Positions 42,701 through 52,056 of a DNA stretch of 64,000 nt are shown piece after piece. The stretch comes from JBAVVD01 sp049697115. GTDB taxonomy: Bacteria; Acidobacteriota; Aminicenantia; Aminicenantales; UBA4085. Made by a program: the position numbers and the translations under genes. Location of the stretch: assembly GCA_049697115.1 (NCBI GenBank), contig JBAVVD010000035.1, positions 7,255 through 71,254 on the forward strand, in the 5' to 3' direction. Below the pieces are notes generated by a model that had not been told where the DNA came from, searched no databases, and saw nothing but the letters and a program-made list of their open reading frames with translations. Positions within the stretch are counted from its first letter, which is position 1. Each line of letters starts with the position of its first letter.

Positions 42701-45416
42701 AAGCGTTCTTTTAATTTTTCTTCTGTGTGTGCTGTCCGGCTATGCCCTCTCTCTTTCTGAAGGTTCTCCATTGCCGACTGTCCGGAAAGTTTCGGTCCTC
42801 GTGGACGGGGATCCGGCGCCGCAGGAATGGCGGGAATTGATTTCCATCCAAGAGGGGGACGCCTATTCCTTGAAAAAACTGGACGATATCTTAAAACAGA
42901 TTTACAAGACAGGTCTTTTTTCGGATATTCAGATTCAGAAAGAGGGTCAGGAGGACGTGCGGCTCACTTTCCTCCTGAACCGGAAGCTTCTCACTGGAAA
43001 AATTCAATTTCAAGGCGAGATCACGATCTCCCGGAGGAAGCTGGAAGAGAACCTGTATTCATTGAGGCCGGACAGCGTCTTTTCATCTGACAAGCTGACG
43101 CGCGCCGCGGAGGAGCTCAAAGAGACTCTCAGGCGCAATGGCTATTTCAACAGTCAGATTCAGATGTGGACTGAGAGCAACCTCAAAAAAGCATCCGTGG
43201 ATGTCTTTGTTAAAATTTCTTCAGGCCGGAGATTCCTCATTGACAGAATTGATTTTATAGGAGAGACGTCTGTTTCCGCAGATCAATTAAGAGAAAAAAT
43301 GGAGAGCCGGAAGGGCACCCTCTTTATTCCCTTAAAACTAGACAGGGATGTGGCGCGGCTCAGAGAATTTTACAACTCCCTCGGCTATACCCGCGCAGAG
43401 ATTGAGGTGACGAACAGAGTTTTTCAGGAAGAAGAAGGCCGGGTCTCGCTGACGATTACGGTCAGACTCAATGAAAGGATTCATATAAAGATTCAGGGCG
43501 CTCTGATTCCCGAGGAACTTCTCCGGCCCATCTGGGAAGAAAGGATTTTTGAAGAATGGGGACTAGTTCAGGGGGAAGCCAGAATTTTGGCTTTTCTCAG
43601 AAAAAAGGGCTATATTTTTGCGGCCGTCAATTCGTCGATTGAAAGGGCGCCCGGAGAGATCCTGGCTGTTTATGAAGTCAATCCAGGCCACAAGTACAGG
43701 ATTCACGATGTGGCTTTTGAGGGCCTCCAATATTTTTCGTCCGCCGCGCTCAAGAAAGAGTTGGGGGCGTCCCAGAATATTCCCCTTCTGAGGAAAATCG
43801 ACGAAGAGAAGATCTTTGAGATACCCCTGAAAATCAAAAAGTATTATGAAGTGCATGGATTTATTGATACGCAGGTGGAACTCAATTTTAGAAAAGAAGA
43901 GACACGGATGATGGCCATTTTTCATATAAAGGAAGGTCCTCAACAGAGGATAAAAACAATTGCTTTTCAGGGGGCGGAGCTCTTGACTCCTGCCGTCCTC
44001 CTCTCCAAGATCACAAGTGTCGAGGAGGGACCTTATTTTCAGCCTTTTGTGCAGAGGGATATCGAGAGGCTGGAAATCTTTTATCTCAACCAGGGAGTCC
44101 GAGGAACCAAGATTACAGCCCGCGTGGAGGAGGTAGAAGAGAATCTCTTTTCTGTTCTCTTTGACATCCGGGAGGGCCGAAAGCTCAAAATTGATAGAAT
44201 CGTGATCACCGGAAATGCCGTGACCCGAAAGAGCACAATCGTCAGAGAGCTTCAGATTCACGAAGGCGATTGGGCTCATTATGACCGGATTATGGAGTCC
44301 AGAAGAGGGCTGGAAAGGCTGGGGATCTTTTCCGAAGTGAAGCTTGAGGAAATTCCCGTGTCCTCAGAGGCGGAGAATCTGGTCATCAGCCTGAGAGAAG
44401 GGGAGAGAAACTATGTGGGCCTTGGCGTGGGATTGGAAACCAAGGGCGAGCCCCACACATTTGCCATCTGGGATAATGTCATCCGGCCGAGGGGAACTGT
44501 GGAGTTTATCCGGAGCAATATTTTTGGAAGGGCGTCCCAGTTCAGTTTAATCACTCAGTTCAGCCTCAAGGAGAAAATAGGCGTTGTTTCCTGGGAGGAA
44601 CCGTACTTTTTTGGAATCCGCATGCCGACATACCTCAATGCCTGGCTGGAAAGAGAAGAGCGAGTCAGCTACGGCTATGACCAGAGAGGAACCAGCCTGA
44701 GCGGTGTAAAATCTTTCCCGGGGGGATTGACACTGATGACGACGTTCCGCTGGACGAGCACCACCCTTTATTTTTTGGAAATTGCCGAGTCGGAAGTGGA
44801 CCGCCAGCATTTTCCCTTCTCCACGACCAGCCTTTCGGAAAGCTTCATCCTGGACCGGAGAGATGATGCGTTCAATCCGGAAAAAGGCTATTTCCTCAGT
44901 TTTGTAGTCGAGTGGGCGTATCCTCTGTTCAAGGTGGAATCCGATTATTTGAAGACTTTTTTCAAGTACCAGCATTTTTATCCGCTTTTTACCAATTTGG
45001 ATTTTTTCACTACGGTTCGGATCGGCCTGGGCCGGGGAAGAATGCCCATTCATGAGAGGTTTTTTGCCGGCGGCAGCAATTCTTTCCGGGGCATGGAATT
45101 TGATAAGCTGGGGCCTAAGGATCCGAATTCCCAGATGCCCGTCGGAGGCAAAGCCCTGCTCCTGTTCAATTTTGAACTCCGCTTCCCTCTGTTTTCCGCC
45201 GTGGAGGATTTATCCGCCGCGATTTTTTATGACGTCGGAAATGTCTTTACCAAAAGGAAAGATATTCGTCTGACCGGCCTCAGGGATGCGGTGGGTTTGG
45301 GAATTCGCTATCGCACACCACTCGGTCCGCTGCGGTTTGACCTGGGCTGGAACCTGGATTCACGTAAAGGAGAAAGACGCTTCGTGGCGTTCATCACGAT
45401 CGGCAATGTCTTCTGA
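42675..45416 (+). CDS. bamA: BamA/TamA-family outer-membrane assembly protein
   Basis: About 913 residues with a signal peptide (MRKFGRDSKSVLLIFLLCVL to about residue 28). Next comes an unusually long run of POTRA domains (about five to six; for example TGLFSDIQIQ, GYTRAEIEVT, YYEVHGFIDTQVELNFRKEE and RLGIFSEVKLEEIP). The C-terminal Omp85 barrel starts about residue 560 (RNYVGLGVGLETKGEP) and has the lid-lock motif near GRGRMPIHERFFAGGSNSFRGME. It ends in an aromatic residue (ITIGNVF), the usual barrel signal. It inserts outer-membrane proteins. ATG 42651 is a possible longer start with a better ribosome site; I chose 42675 from the compact signal peptide. Direct linkage to tamB suggests the pair works as a TAM-like machine; it may also be the only BamA. 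Confidence 0.9.
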   Translation: MRKFGRDSKSVLLIFLLCVLSGYALSLSEGSPLPTVRKVSVLVDGDPAPQEWRELISIQEGDAYSLKKLDDILKQIYKTGLFSDIQIQKEGQEDVRLTFLLNRKLLTGKIQFQGEITISRRKLEENLYSLRPDSVFSSDKLTRAAEELKETLRRNGYFNSQIQMWTESNLKKASVDVFVKISSGRRFLIDRIDFIGETSVSADQLREKMESRKGTLFIPLKLDRDVARLREFYNSLGYTRAEIEVTNRVFQEEEGRVSLTITVRLNERIHIKIQGALIPEELLRPIWEERIFEEWGLVQGEARILAFLRKKGYIFAAVNSSIERAPGEILAVYEVNPGHKYRIHDVAFEGLQYFSSAALKKELGASQNIPLLRKIDEEKIFEIPLKIKKYYEVHGFIDTQVELNFRKEETRMMAIFHIKEGPQQRIKTIAFQGAELLTPAVLLSKITSVEEGPYFQPFVQRDIERLEIFYLNQGVRGTKITARVEEVEENLFSVLFDIREGRKLKIDRIVITGNAVTRKSTIVRELQIHEGDWAHYDRIMESRRGLERLGIFSEVKLEEIPVSSEAENLVISLREGERNYVGLGVGLETKGEPHTFAIWDNVIRPRGTVEFIRSNIFGRASQFSLITQFSLKEKIGVVSWEEPYFFGIRMPTYLNAWLEREERVSYGYDQRGTSLSGVKSFPGGLTLMTTFRWTSTTLYFLEIAESEVDRQHFPFSTTSLSESFILDRRDDAFNPEKGYFLSFVVEWAYPLFKVESDYLKTFFKYQHFYPLFTNLDFFTTVRIGLGRGRMPIHERFFAGGSNSFRGMEFDKLGPKDPNSQMPVGGKALLLFNFELRFPLFSAVEDLSAAIFYDVGNVFTKRKDIRLTGLRDAVGLGIRYRTPLGPLRFDLGWNLDSRKGERRFVAFITIGNVF

Positions 45417-45428
45417 GGTGTTCCTGAA

Positions 45429-46088
45429 ATGAGAAAGTGGAGAATGAGCGGCGTTTGGCTGGCGGGACTCTGGCTGTTCCTCTCTGTCTTCAGCTTTGGA
45501 GAGACAGTGAACTGCATCGTGGCGGTCGTGAACAACCAGATTCTGACACTCGCCGACCTCCAGCTGGTTGAGGCGTTCGCGCTCTATGACATGGAAGAAG
45601 GAGAATACCGGTATCCGGCGCTTCTGGAAAGAATGATTGACCAGAAAGTGGTAACGGACCTGGCGCGGGAAAAGGTGGCCGTTGAAAAAGACCAAGTGAA
45701 AGAGGAGCTCCAGAGTCTCCTGGACCGGATTGGATTTGAGGAAGCTCAGAAGAAATTTGACGGGTTTGGAGTGGCGGCCGGCGACCTCATGAGTTATCTG
45801 GAAGAAAAAATACTCTATCAAAAAATCATTGATCTGAGATTCAGTCAGAGCGTGAGCGTCAGCCTTCAGGAGATTGAGGCCTATTATAAGGACACTTACC
45901 TCCCCGACCAGAAGAAAGCGGGCTTGGAGCCCCGGCCGATGATGGAACTTTTGAATGAGATTGAATCAGAAATCAAAAAGGAAAAGATCAAAGTCCAGGT
46001 GGAGGCGTGGATTAAAAATCTCCGTCGGCAGGCCGAGATTGAGGTCAAATGGGATTGTCTGAAGAGAACCGGTCAGAAGGAGAACTGA
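45429..46088 (+). CDS. SurA-like periplasmic chaperone lacking a PPIase domain
   Basis: The 219-residue protein has a signal peptide (WLAGLWLFLSVFSFGE). The region after it, VNCIVAVVNNQILTLADLQLVEA, is the start of a SurA N-terminal chaperone domain. A helical core follows (YPALLERMIDQKVVTDLAREK to YLEEKILYQKIIDLRFSQSV), then a C-terminal helix returning to the core (IESEIKKEKIKVQVEAWIKNLRRQAEIEV). There is no parvulin proline isomerase domain, so only chaperone function is expected. Its place between bamA and fabD, 12 bases after the bamA stop, supports a role in delivering outer-membrane proteins to the Bam machine. Function is inferred from fold similarity and context. Confidence 0.75.
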   Translation: MRKWRMSGVWLAGLWLFLSVFSFGETVNCIVAVVNNQILTLADLQLVEAFALYDMEEGEYRYPALLERMIDQKVVTDLAREKVAVEKDQVKEELQSLLDRIGFEEAQKKFDGFGVAAGDLMSYLEEKILYQKIIDLRFSQSVSVSLQEIEAYYKDTYLPDQKKAGLEPRPMMELLNEIESEIKKEKIKVQVEAWIKNLRRQAEIEVKWDCLKRTGQKEN

Positions 46089-46089
46089 A

Positions 46090-47034
46090 ATGAGTCGCCT
46101 GGCTTTTTTGTTCCCGGGACAGGGGTCACAGGGCGTGGGGATGGGGAGAGATTTTTATGAACGGTCCTCCCGGGCCAGAGAGATGTTTGCGCAAGCGGAT
46201 GAAATTCTCGGGTTCAAAATTTCCCGTCTGTGTTTTGAGGGTCCGGAGGAGGAGCTGAAGCTGACTCAGAACACGCAGCCGGCTCTCCTGCTGGTGAGTG
46301 CGGTCGCTTACACACTCATCGGCGCGGAGCCCTGTCTGGCGGCTGGCCACAGTCTGGGAGAGTATTCGGCCCTGGTGGCGGCCGGCGCGCTGAAGTTTGA
46401 AGATGCCCTTCTTCTTGTTCATAAGCGAGGCCAATACATGCAGGAGGCTGTGCCTGTCGGACAAGGCGCCATGGCCGCCCTTCTCGGTTTGAGCTGTGAA
46501 GAGGCGGAAAAGGCGGTGGCCCGAGTCTCCCGCGGCGTTGTCGCAATCGCCAACTGGAACAGTTCCGACCAGATTGTCATCGCCGGCCATAAAGAAGCGG
46601 TGGAAGAGGCCGTGCAATTCGCCAATCCTCCGCGGTCCGTCATGCTTCCAGTCAGTGCGCCCTTCCACACAAGTCTCATGAAAAGCGCCGAGGAAAAGCT
46701 TTCTTTGGACCTTGACCAGGTGGAATTCAAGGATTTGAAATTCCCCATCATTACGAATGTCGACGCCCGGATTATTCGTCAAGGTGAAGAGGCCAGGGAC
46801 GCGCTCAAAAGGCAGGTCAGCCGGCCCGTGCTCTGGTACAAATCCATGGAGGCGATGAACGGAGAACATATAGATGCCTATGTGGAGGTCGGCGCCGGCA
46901 AGGTCCTCTCAGGTTTAATCAAAAGAATCGGCCGCGCCTGGACTCATCCATTTGCGACCGCCAATGTCGAGGACTGGTCTTCGCTGGAAAAAACGAGGAC
47001 AAGCCTTTCCCTCTCAAGTGCGCCGGGAGAGTAA
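46090..47034 (+). CDS. fabD: Malonyl-CoA:ACP transacylase
   Basis: FabD loads malonyl groups onto acyl carrier protein for fatty-acid synthesis. The 314-residue protein starts SRLAFLFPGQGSQGVGMGRD and contains the nucleophile elbow GHSLGEYSALVAAGAL (Ser about 88). It also has KRGQYMQEAVP with the malonate-binding Arg, and the catalytic His in SAPFHTSLMKSAEE (about 195). The AGGAGAACTGAA-ATG start is one base after the previous stop. Its 3' end overlaps pgsA, on the opposite strand, by 21 bases. No other fab genes are adjacent. Confidence 0.95.
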   Translation: MSRLAFLFPGQGSQGVGMGRDFYERSSRAREMFAQADEILGFKISRLCFEGPEEELKLTQNTQPALLLVSAVAYTLIGAEPCLAAGHSLGEYSALVAAGALKFEDALLLVHKRGQYMQEAVPVGQGAMAALLGLSCEEAEKAVARVSRGVVAIANWNSSDQIVIAGHKEAVEEAVQFANPPRSVMLPVSAPFHTSLMKSAEEKLSLDLDQVEFKDLKFPIITNVDARIIRQGEEARDALKRQVSRPVLWYKSMEAMNGEHIDAYVEVGAGKVLSGLIKRIGRAWTHPFATANVEDWSSLEKTRTSLSLSSAPGE

Positions 47035-47556
47035 GAAAGGTGCAAATTTAATAAAATACTCTATCCCTGATATGACGGCCACGGCCACAGCCAGCCAGAG
47101 AGCGATTTGCGACAGGAAATAGAGCGCTCCCAGGATTCCCTTTCCCAGAATGAGCATGGAGACAGCGATTGTCTCCAGAGTCATTTTCATTTTGCCGAGC
47201 CGGGAGGCGCTGATGATGTGCCCTCTGGAAGAAGCGATGGCCCTGAGGCCGGTGACGGCGATTTCCCTGCCGATGATAAGGATGGCCACCCAGGAAGGAA
47301 GGGAGCCCAGTTCCACAAGACAAATCAGGGCCGCGGTGATGAGCAGTTTGTCCGCGATCGGGTCCAGGAGCTGGCCGAGGACCGTGATTTTATTTTTTTT
47401 CCGTGCCCATAATCCGTCAAAAGTATCCGTGAGCGAGGCCAGAAGAAAAATAGCAAAAGCGAAAATGGCCTTATTATTGAATTGAGAGAGAAGAACAACG
47501 ACCAGGATAGGGATAGAGACGATTCTCAGGGTGGTCAACACGGTGGGTGCGTTCAT
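47014..47556 (-). CDS. pgsA: CDP-diacylglycerol-glycerol-3-phosphate 3-phosphatidyltransferase
   Basis: PgsA makes phosphatidylglycerophosphate, the first committed step of phosphatidylglycerol and cardiolipin synthesis, in the inner membrane. The 180-residue length is typical. The CDP-alcohol phosphotransferase signature is complete: DTFDGLWARKKNKITVLGQLLDPIADKLL (the D-G-x2-A-R-x8-G-x3-D-x3-D pattern, residues about 43-67). About five to six hydrophobic helices are seen. It overlaps the 3' end of fabD tail to tail. It could be the last gene of the efflux operon upstream, 58 bases away. Confidence 0.93.
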   Translation of the reverse strand: MNAPTVLTTLRIVSIPILVVVLLSQFNNKAIFAFAIFLLASLTDTFDGLWARKKNKITVLGQLLDPIADKLLITAALICLVELGSLPSWVAILIIGREIAVTGLRAIASSRGHIISASRLGKMKMTLETIAVSMLILGKGILGALYFLSQIALWLAVAVAVISGIEYFIKFAPFLLSRRT

Positions 47557-47614
47557 TCTTTCAGCAGGTTACTATAGCTCCCTCCGGTTGTCAATTTGAT
47601 GAGGCGGGATGTCG

Positions 47615-50600
47615 CTATTCCTTGGGAATGGGACGTTTCTCTTTGTGCATGCCCTCGAAGATGGAATACACGACCGGAACAATCACCAGCGTAATGAGAG
47701 TTGAGCTGAGCAGACCTCCGATGACAGCCCGTGCCAAGGGCGCCTGCGCTTCTCCGCCTTCGTTGAGTCCGAGCGCCAGTGGAATCATGGCCATAATGGT
47801 TGTGGTCGCCGTCATCAATATGGGACGCAGGCGCCGCCGGCCGGCCTCCTCGATGGCTTCTCGCATCGGGAATCCGTCACGCCGCCGGAGGAGATTCGTA
47901 TAGTCCACGAGCAGGATGGCGTTGTTGACGACAATTCCGCCGAGCATGATACAGCCAATATAGGATTGGACGTTAAAAGTTGTGTTCGTGAGAAACAGCA
48001 TCCAGATGACGCCGATCACTGCGAGTGGAATTGAAAACATGACGATAAAAGGACCGCGAAGCGATTCGTAGAGGGACGCCATAATCATATAAACCAGGAG
48101 CAAAGCCAGAATGAGGCCAAAGAGCAACTCCCTGAATGCTTTCTGCTGCTCTTCATAGTCGCCGGTAAAGAGAATGTTGAAATCTCTGGGAACAGGAAGG
48201 CTGCGGAGCCGCTCACGAATATCCGAGATAATGGATCCCATATCCCTTCCGCTGATATTGGCGGAAACCGTGATGATGCGCTCCTGATCTTTGCGTTCTA
48301 TCTGAACCGGGCCTTTTCTGGGCCTGACGCTGACCACGTTCTTCAACATGACGGGCTGTCCCTCGGAATTGGTCAAGGTCAGATCCAGGAGGTCATCCAG
48401 GCTCATCTTTTCGGCATCTTGAACCTGGACGCGAATCCAGAATTCCTCTCCTCCCTCTCGAAAATTACTGGCCTGGGTTCCGGAGAGAAAAGTCTGCAGG
48501 GTGTAAGCAATCTGAGAGACGGTCAACTTCATATCCGCCGTCTTCTGGCGGTCGATGACGATAATCTCTTCGGGCGTTCCGGATTCCCGGCTGAGTCTGG
48601 CGTCCGTGACGCCATCAACTTTTTCAACCAATGCCATCACCTGCTGGGCAAGGGCATCCGCCGTCTCCAGATCATAGCCTCGGATTTCGATCTGAACCCG
48701 ATCTCCACCGCTCTGGCCCATTCTCAGGATAAAGAGCCCCTGCCCGGATCGGATCCGGGTTCGAACTCCCGGGATTCCAGAAAGCTTCTGACGGAGGCTG
48801 TCCGAGACGTCATCGCTGGATCTTGATCGCATCTTTTCCGGAACCAGAGAAATCCTGATTTCTCCAATGTGAGAGCCGGATGAACGGAAGCCTGACCCTC
48901 CGACGCTCTCCACCATGCTTTGAGCTTCTGGAACTTCTTTCTTGACAATCGCCGCGATGGTCTGGAATTTTTCTTCCATAATCCCGAGGCGCGTGCCGAC
49001 CTCCATTTCTCCGCTGACACGGACCTCTCCTTCATCGGCTGCAGGCATGAACTCATTTCCGACCAGCCGGATGAGAAAAAGGCTTCCCACGAAGAGAGCC
49101 CCGGCAATTCCCAGAACCAGGGTCCGATGATTTAAGGAATAATGGAGGAGTTCCTTGTATTTATTCTCGATTATTGTAAAGTAAAGTCCTGTCCGCCGGA
49201 ACAGCTTGACCCGCCATGATTTGTGTGTGGAATCGGCGATGGTGGTCACCCGAAGGACCCGGCTCGACAGCAGCGGGACGAGAGTCAGGGCGACGACCAG
49301 AGAGCAAAACAGAGAAAAACTCACCACATAGGAAAGCTGCTTAAACATTATTCCTGTCATGCCTCTGAGAAAAATCAAAGGCAGAAAAACCGCCAGGGTT
49401 GTCAGAGTGCTGGCGACAATCGCCGAGGAGACCTCTCCAGTTCCGTTGATAGCGGCTTTGAAAGGCGGCTCTCCGGTCTCCTGAAGTCGGTAAATGTTTT
49501 CCAGAACCACAATCGAGTTGTCCACCAGCATCCCTATTCCCAGCGCAAGGCCTCCGAGCGTCATAATATTCAATGTGAATCCGCCGAAATAAATCAGAGC
49601 AAATGTGGCGATGATAGAGATCGGAATAGCGATGGCGATGACCGTCGTGCTCCGGAGGTTGCGCAGGAAAAACAGCAGCACCAGGATAGCCAGCAGGCCT
49701 CCATAGAAAGCGGCCATTCCGACATTGGATATGGCATTCCGAATATACTTCGAAGAATCAATGATCGGAATCAGGGAAATCTGGGGAAAATCACGGTGGA
49801 TCTGCTCAATTTCTTTGAGGACGGCTTTGGCCACTTCCACCGTGTTTTTTCCGGACTGCTTGCTGATGGAGAGCCGAATCCCCGGTTTCCCGTTGATTCG
49901 AACAATCCGTCTGATTTTTTGCCAGGTATCCTCCACATTGGCAATTTCTTTGAGCTGAATGGGGACTTTATCCCGGATCGCGATCACCGTATTCCGAATT
50001 TCCTCAAGGTTTGTATACACACCAGGAGTGCGGATGAGCACTTCAAAGTTGCCGCGTTCAATGAAACCGGCCGGCACATCCACGTTTTCGGACCGAATTT
50101 TATTGAGAATAAGATCCAGAGGAAGGCCGAGCGCCTTGATTTTATCGGCGTGGAGGTTGACGTGAATCTCCCGCTGGAAGCCTCCCCAGATATCCAGAGA
50201 AGCCACGCCGGGCACGCGCTCAATTCTGTATTTGATCTGGTTGTCGATAAGGCGTCTTGTATGAATGGGGTCCAGGTCTGACGACGCCCCCAGGATGAGA
50301 ATGGGAAAGCTGGATGGGTCAAATTTTCTGAGGCGTGGCCGTTCCACGTCTTCCGGGAGAACGGGAATGATGCGATCCAGCCGGTCTCGAACGTCGTTTG
50401 CGGCGGCATCCAGATTTGTGCCCCATGTGAAAGAAATCCGAACGTTGCTGCTTCCTTCGGAAGAAACAGAAGAGACCTCTTCGACTCCCGGGACTGCCGA
50501 CATCGCGCCCTCAATGGGCCGAGTGATCAATTCTTCGATTTCCTCAGGCGAGGCATTGGTGTAACTTGTCGAAATACTCAGGGTGGGGTAGGAAATATCC

Positions 50601-50713
50601 GGCATCAAGTCGATCGGAAGACGCAGGAAAGACACCATACCCAGAAGGATCATGATCAGCGCAAGCATTATGGTGAATATGGGATGATTGACTGAAAATT
50701 GTGGGAGTTTCAT
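47615..50713 (-). CDS. RND efflux transporter, HAE1 (AcrB-like) family
   Basis: The inner-membrane pump of a tripartite efflux system, 1032 residues, the normal length. It starts KLPQFSVNHPIFTIMLALIM, TM1 followed by RLPIDLMPDISYPTLSIST. The porter domains carry SPEEIEELITRPIEGAMSAVPGVEEV. TM4 has the proton-relay aspartate in GGLALGIGMLVDNSIVVLEN, and the C-terminal half repeats the pattern (GGIVVNNAILLVDYTNLLR). Sequence style fits the HAE1 (hydrophobe/amphiphile) group rather than the metal exporters. The start overlaps the end of the membrane fusion protein gene by four bases (ATGA), so both are co-translated. The substrate is unknown. Confidence 0.93.
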   Translation of the reverse strand: MKLPQFSVNHPIFTIMLALIMILLGMVSFLRLPIDLMPDISYPTLSISTSYTNASPEEIEELITRPIEGAMSAVPGVEEVSSVSSEGSSNVRISFTWGTNLDAAANDVRDRLDRIIPVLPEDVERPRLRKFDPSSFPILILGASSDLDPIHTRRLIDNQIKYRIERVPGVASLDIWGGFQREIHVNLHADKIKALGLPLDLILNKIRSENVDVPAGFIERGNFEVLIRTPGVYTNLEEIRNTVIAIRDKVPIQLKEIANVEDTWQKIRRIVRINGKPGIRLSISKQSGKNTVEVAKAVLKEIEQIHRDFPQISLIPIIDSSKYIRNAISNVGMAAFYGGLLAILVLLFFLRNLRSTTVIAIAIPISIIATFALIYFGGFTLNIMTLGGLALGIGMLVDNSIVVLENIYRLQETGEPPFKAAINGTGEVSSAIVASTLTTLAVFLPLIFLRGMTGIMFKQLSYVVSFSLFCSLVVALTLVPLLSSRVLRVTTIADSTHKSWRVKLFRRTGLYFTIIENKYKELLHYSLNHRTLVLGIAGALFVGSLFLIRLVGNEFMPAADEGEVRVSGEMEVGTRLGIMEEKFQTIAAIVKKEVPEAQSMVESVGGSGFRSSGSHIGEIRISLVPEKMRSRSSDDVSDSLRQKLSGIPGVRTRIRSGQGLFILRMGQSGGDRVQIEIRGYDLETADALAQQVMALVEKVDGVTDARLSRESGTPEEIIVIDRQKTADMKLTVSQIAYTLQTFLSGTQASNFREGGEEFWIRVQVQDAEKMSLDDLLDLTLTNSEGQPVMLKNVVSVRPRKGPVQIERKDQERIITVSANISGRDMGSIISDIRERLRSLPVPRDFNILFTGDYEEQQKAFRELLFGLILALLLVYMIMASLYESLRGPFIVMFSIPLAVIGVIWMLFLTNTTFNVQSYIGCIMLGGIVVNNAILLVDYTNLLRRRDGFPMREAIEEAGRRRLRPILMTATTTIMAMIPLALGLNEGGEAQAPLARAVIGGLLSSTLITLVIVPVVYSIFEGMHKEKRPIPKE

Positions 50714-51957
50714 CTGTGATCTCCTCTCTTCGTTTTGCTGTCCGCCGTTTTATCCTTGGACGGCGGAGAATCCGGCGGATTTGCGCCTGTGTATTCCTGT
50801 GGAAGAATGATGGGGCTTCCAGGAACGAGGAGATGCTGGCCCAGGGTCACGACATATCCGGATAGGGGAGAGGGATCAATGATTTCTGCCAGCTCGCCGG
50901 TGGAGATGCCGATTTTAACGGGGACAAACCGGGCTGTTTTGTTTTCGACATCGGCCAGGAAAATACCTTCCTGATTGTTCCGTTTGACAACTGAACTCAC
51001 CGGGACCACAGTGGCATTTGGACGTGTCTCAAACTCAATCTGAACATTAACGAACATTCCGGGCTTGAAAAGTTCTTCCAGGTTGGGAATCTCGATCTCC
51101 ACTCTGGCTTCCCTGGACGTTTCTTTGAGCAACGGAGCGATACGGGTGATCGTCCCGGAAATCGTTTGACCGGAGAAGGCATCCGTGCTGATTTTTGCCT
51201 TCTGGCCGGCTTTGACCTTGAAATAGTCTTTATCCGAAATATGGATGACGGCAATCAGCGGATTGATCTCAAGAATAGACAGAATAGGGGCGTTGGGTGT
51301 GAGCAGGGCTCCTTCATCCACAAAACGTTCTCCGACAACCCGAGGTCTGCTGCCGTCTTCCCAGGAGGCCTTAATCCTTGTATAGGATAAACGGACCTCG
51401 GCCGCTTTGAGCGCCGCTTCCTTATGGGCTACCTGAGCCTCTGCGACTTTATGTCTGGATTCCAGGGATGTAAAATTGCCCTTGGCCGCATCGAGCTCTG
51501 AATCGGCGGAAATGCCCTGGGTATGAAGCTTTTGGATTCTTTCCAGCTCCCGCTTGGCCACGTTCAAGGAGCTCAGAGATTCCACCTGATTGGCCTGGGC
51601 GACCTTCAAGTCCGCCTGTGCCTGGATGAACTGCTGGCTGTACTCGTCATCATCGAGAACGGCAATCAGCTGGCCGCGAACCACCCGGTCTCCAATGTTA
51701 ATATAGAGTTTTTCCAATTTTCCTGAAATTTTCGGAGCAATCACAAATTGGGACTTGGGAATCAACGTGCCGGTGAAATTTCCGATTTTTTGGATGGCCG
51801 CTTTTTTCACAGGGACGATTTCAACGGCGACGGAAATCGCCATCGGCTGTCCGCGACTGTCCTTTTTGGATGGAAAAACCTTTTTTAAAACCTGCCAGCC
51901 AATAAGCCCGACAACACACGCAAGGATGACGATCAGTATTGTCTTTTTCTTCATCAT
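50710..51957 (-). CDS. HlyD-type membrane fusion protein of RND efflux system
   Basis: The periplasmic adaptor of the efflux pump, 415 residues. One N-terminal membrane anchor (TILIVILACVVGLIGWQVL) is followed by a lipoyl half-motif (FVIAPKISGKLEKLYINIGDRVVRGQLIAVLDD), a coiled-coil hairpin (about residues 100-190, with ADLKVAQANQVESLSSLNVAKRE), the second lipoyl half, and beta-barrel and membrane-proximal domains (RIAPLLKETSREARVEIEIPN). The tail is rich in Pro and Lys. ATG 51957 and the next codon ATG 51954 are equally possible starts. It is transcribed after tolC, about 100 bases downstream, and overlaps the pump gene. Confidence 0.92.
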   Translation of the reverse strand: MMKKKTILIVILACVVGLIGWQVLKKVFPSKKDSRGQPMAISVAVEIVPVKKAAIQKIGNFTGTLIPKSQFVIAPKISGKLEKLYINIGDRVVRGQLIAVLDDDEYSQQFIQAQADLKVAQANQVESLSSLNVAKRELERIQKLHTQGISADSELDAAKGNFTSLESRHKVAEAQVAHKEAALKAAEVRLSYTRIKASWEDGSRPRVVGERFVDEGALLTPNAPILSILEINPLIAVIHISDKDYFKVKAGQKAKISTDAFSGQTISGTITRIAPLLKETSREARVEIEIPNLEELFKPGMFVNVQIEFETRPNATVVPVSSVVKRNNQEGIFLADVENKTARFVPVKIGISTGELAEIIDPSPLSGYVVTLGQHLLVPGSPIILPQEYTGANPPDSPPSKDKTADSKTKRGDHR

Positions 51958-52056
51958 TGACCTCTCTTTTCATTTCCGAACGAAGATAGAAAACGGCACT
52001 CTCTTAACTCTTCAGTTTCGCTCCTCATTAAAATAGGTCGACACATCGGAGAATGT

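Noticed and set aside
49223..50281. 352-codon open frame opposite the RND pump
   Set aside because: Antisense of a conserved transporter gene, with His/Gln/Asn-rich low-complexity content and no ribosome site.
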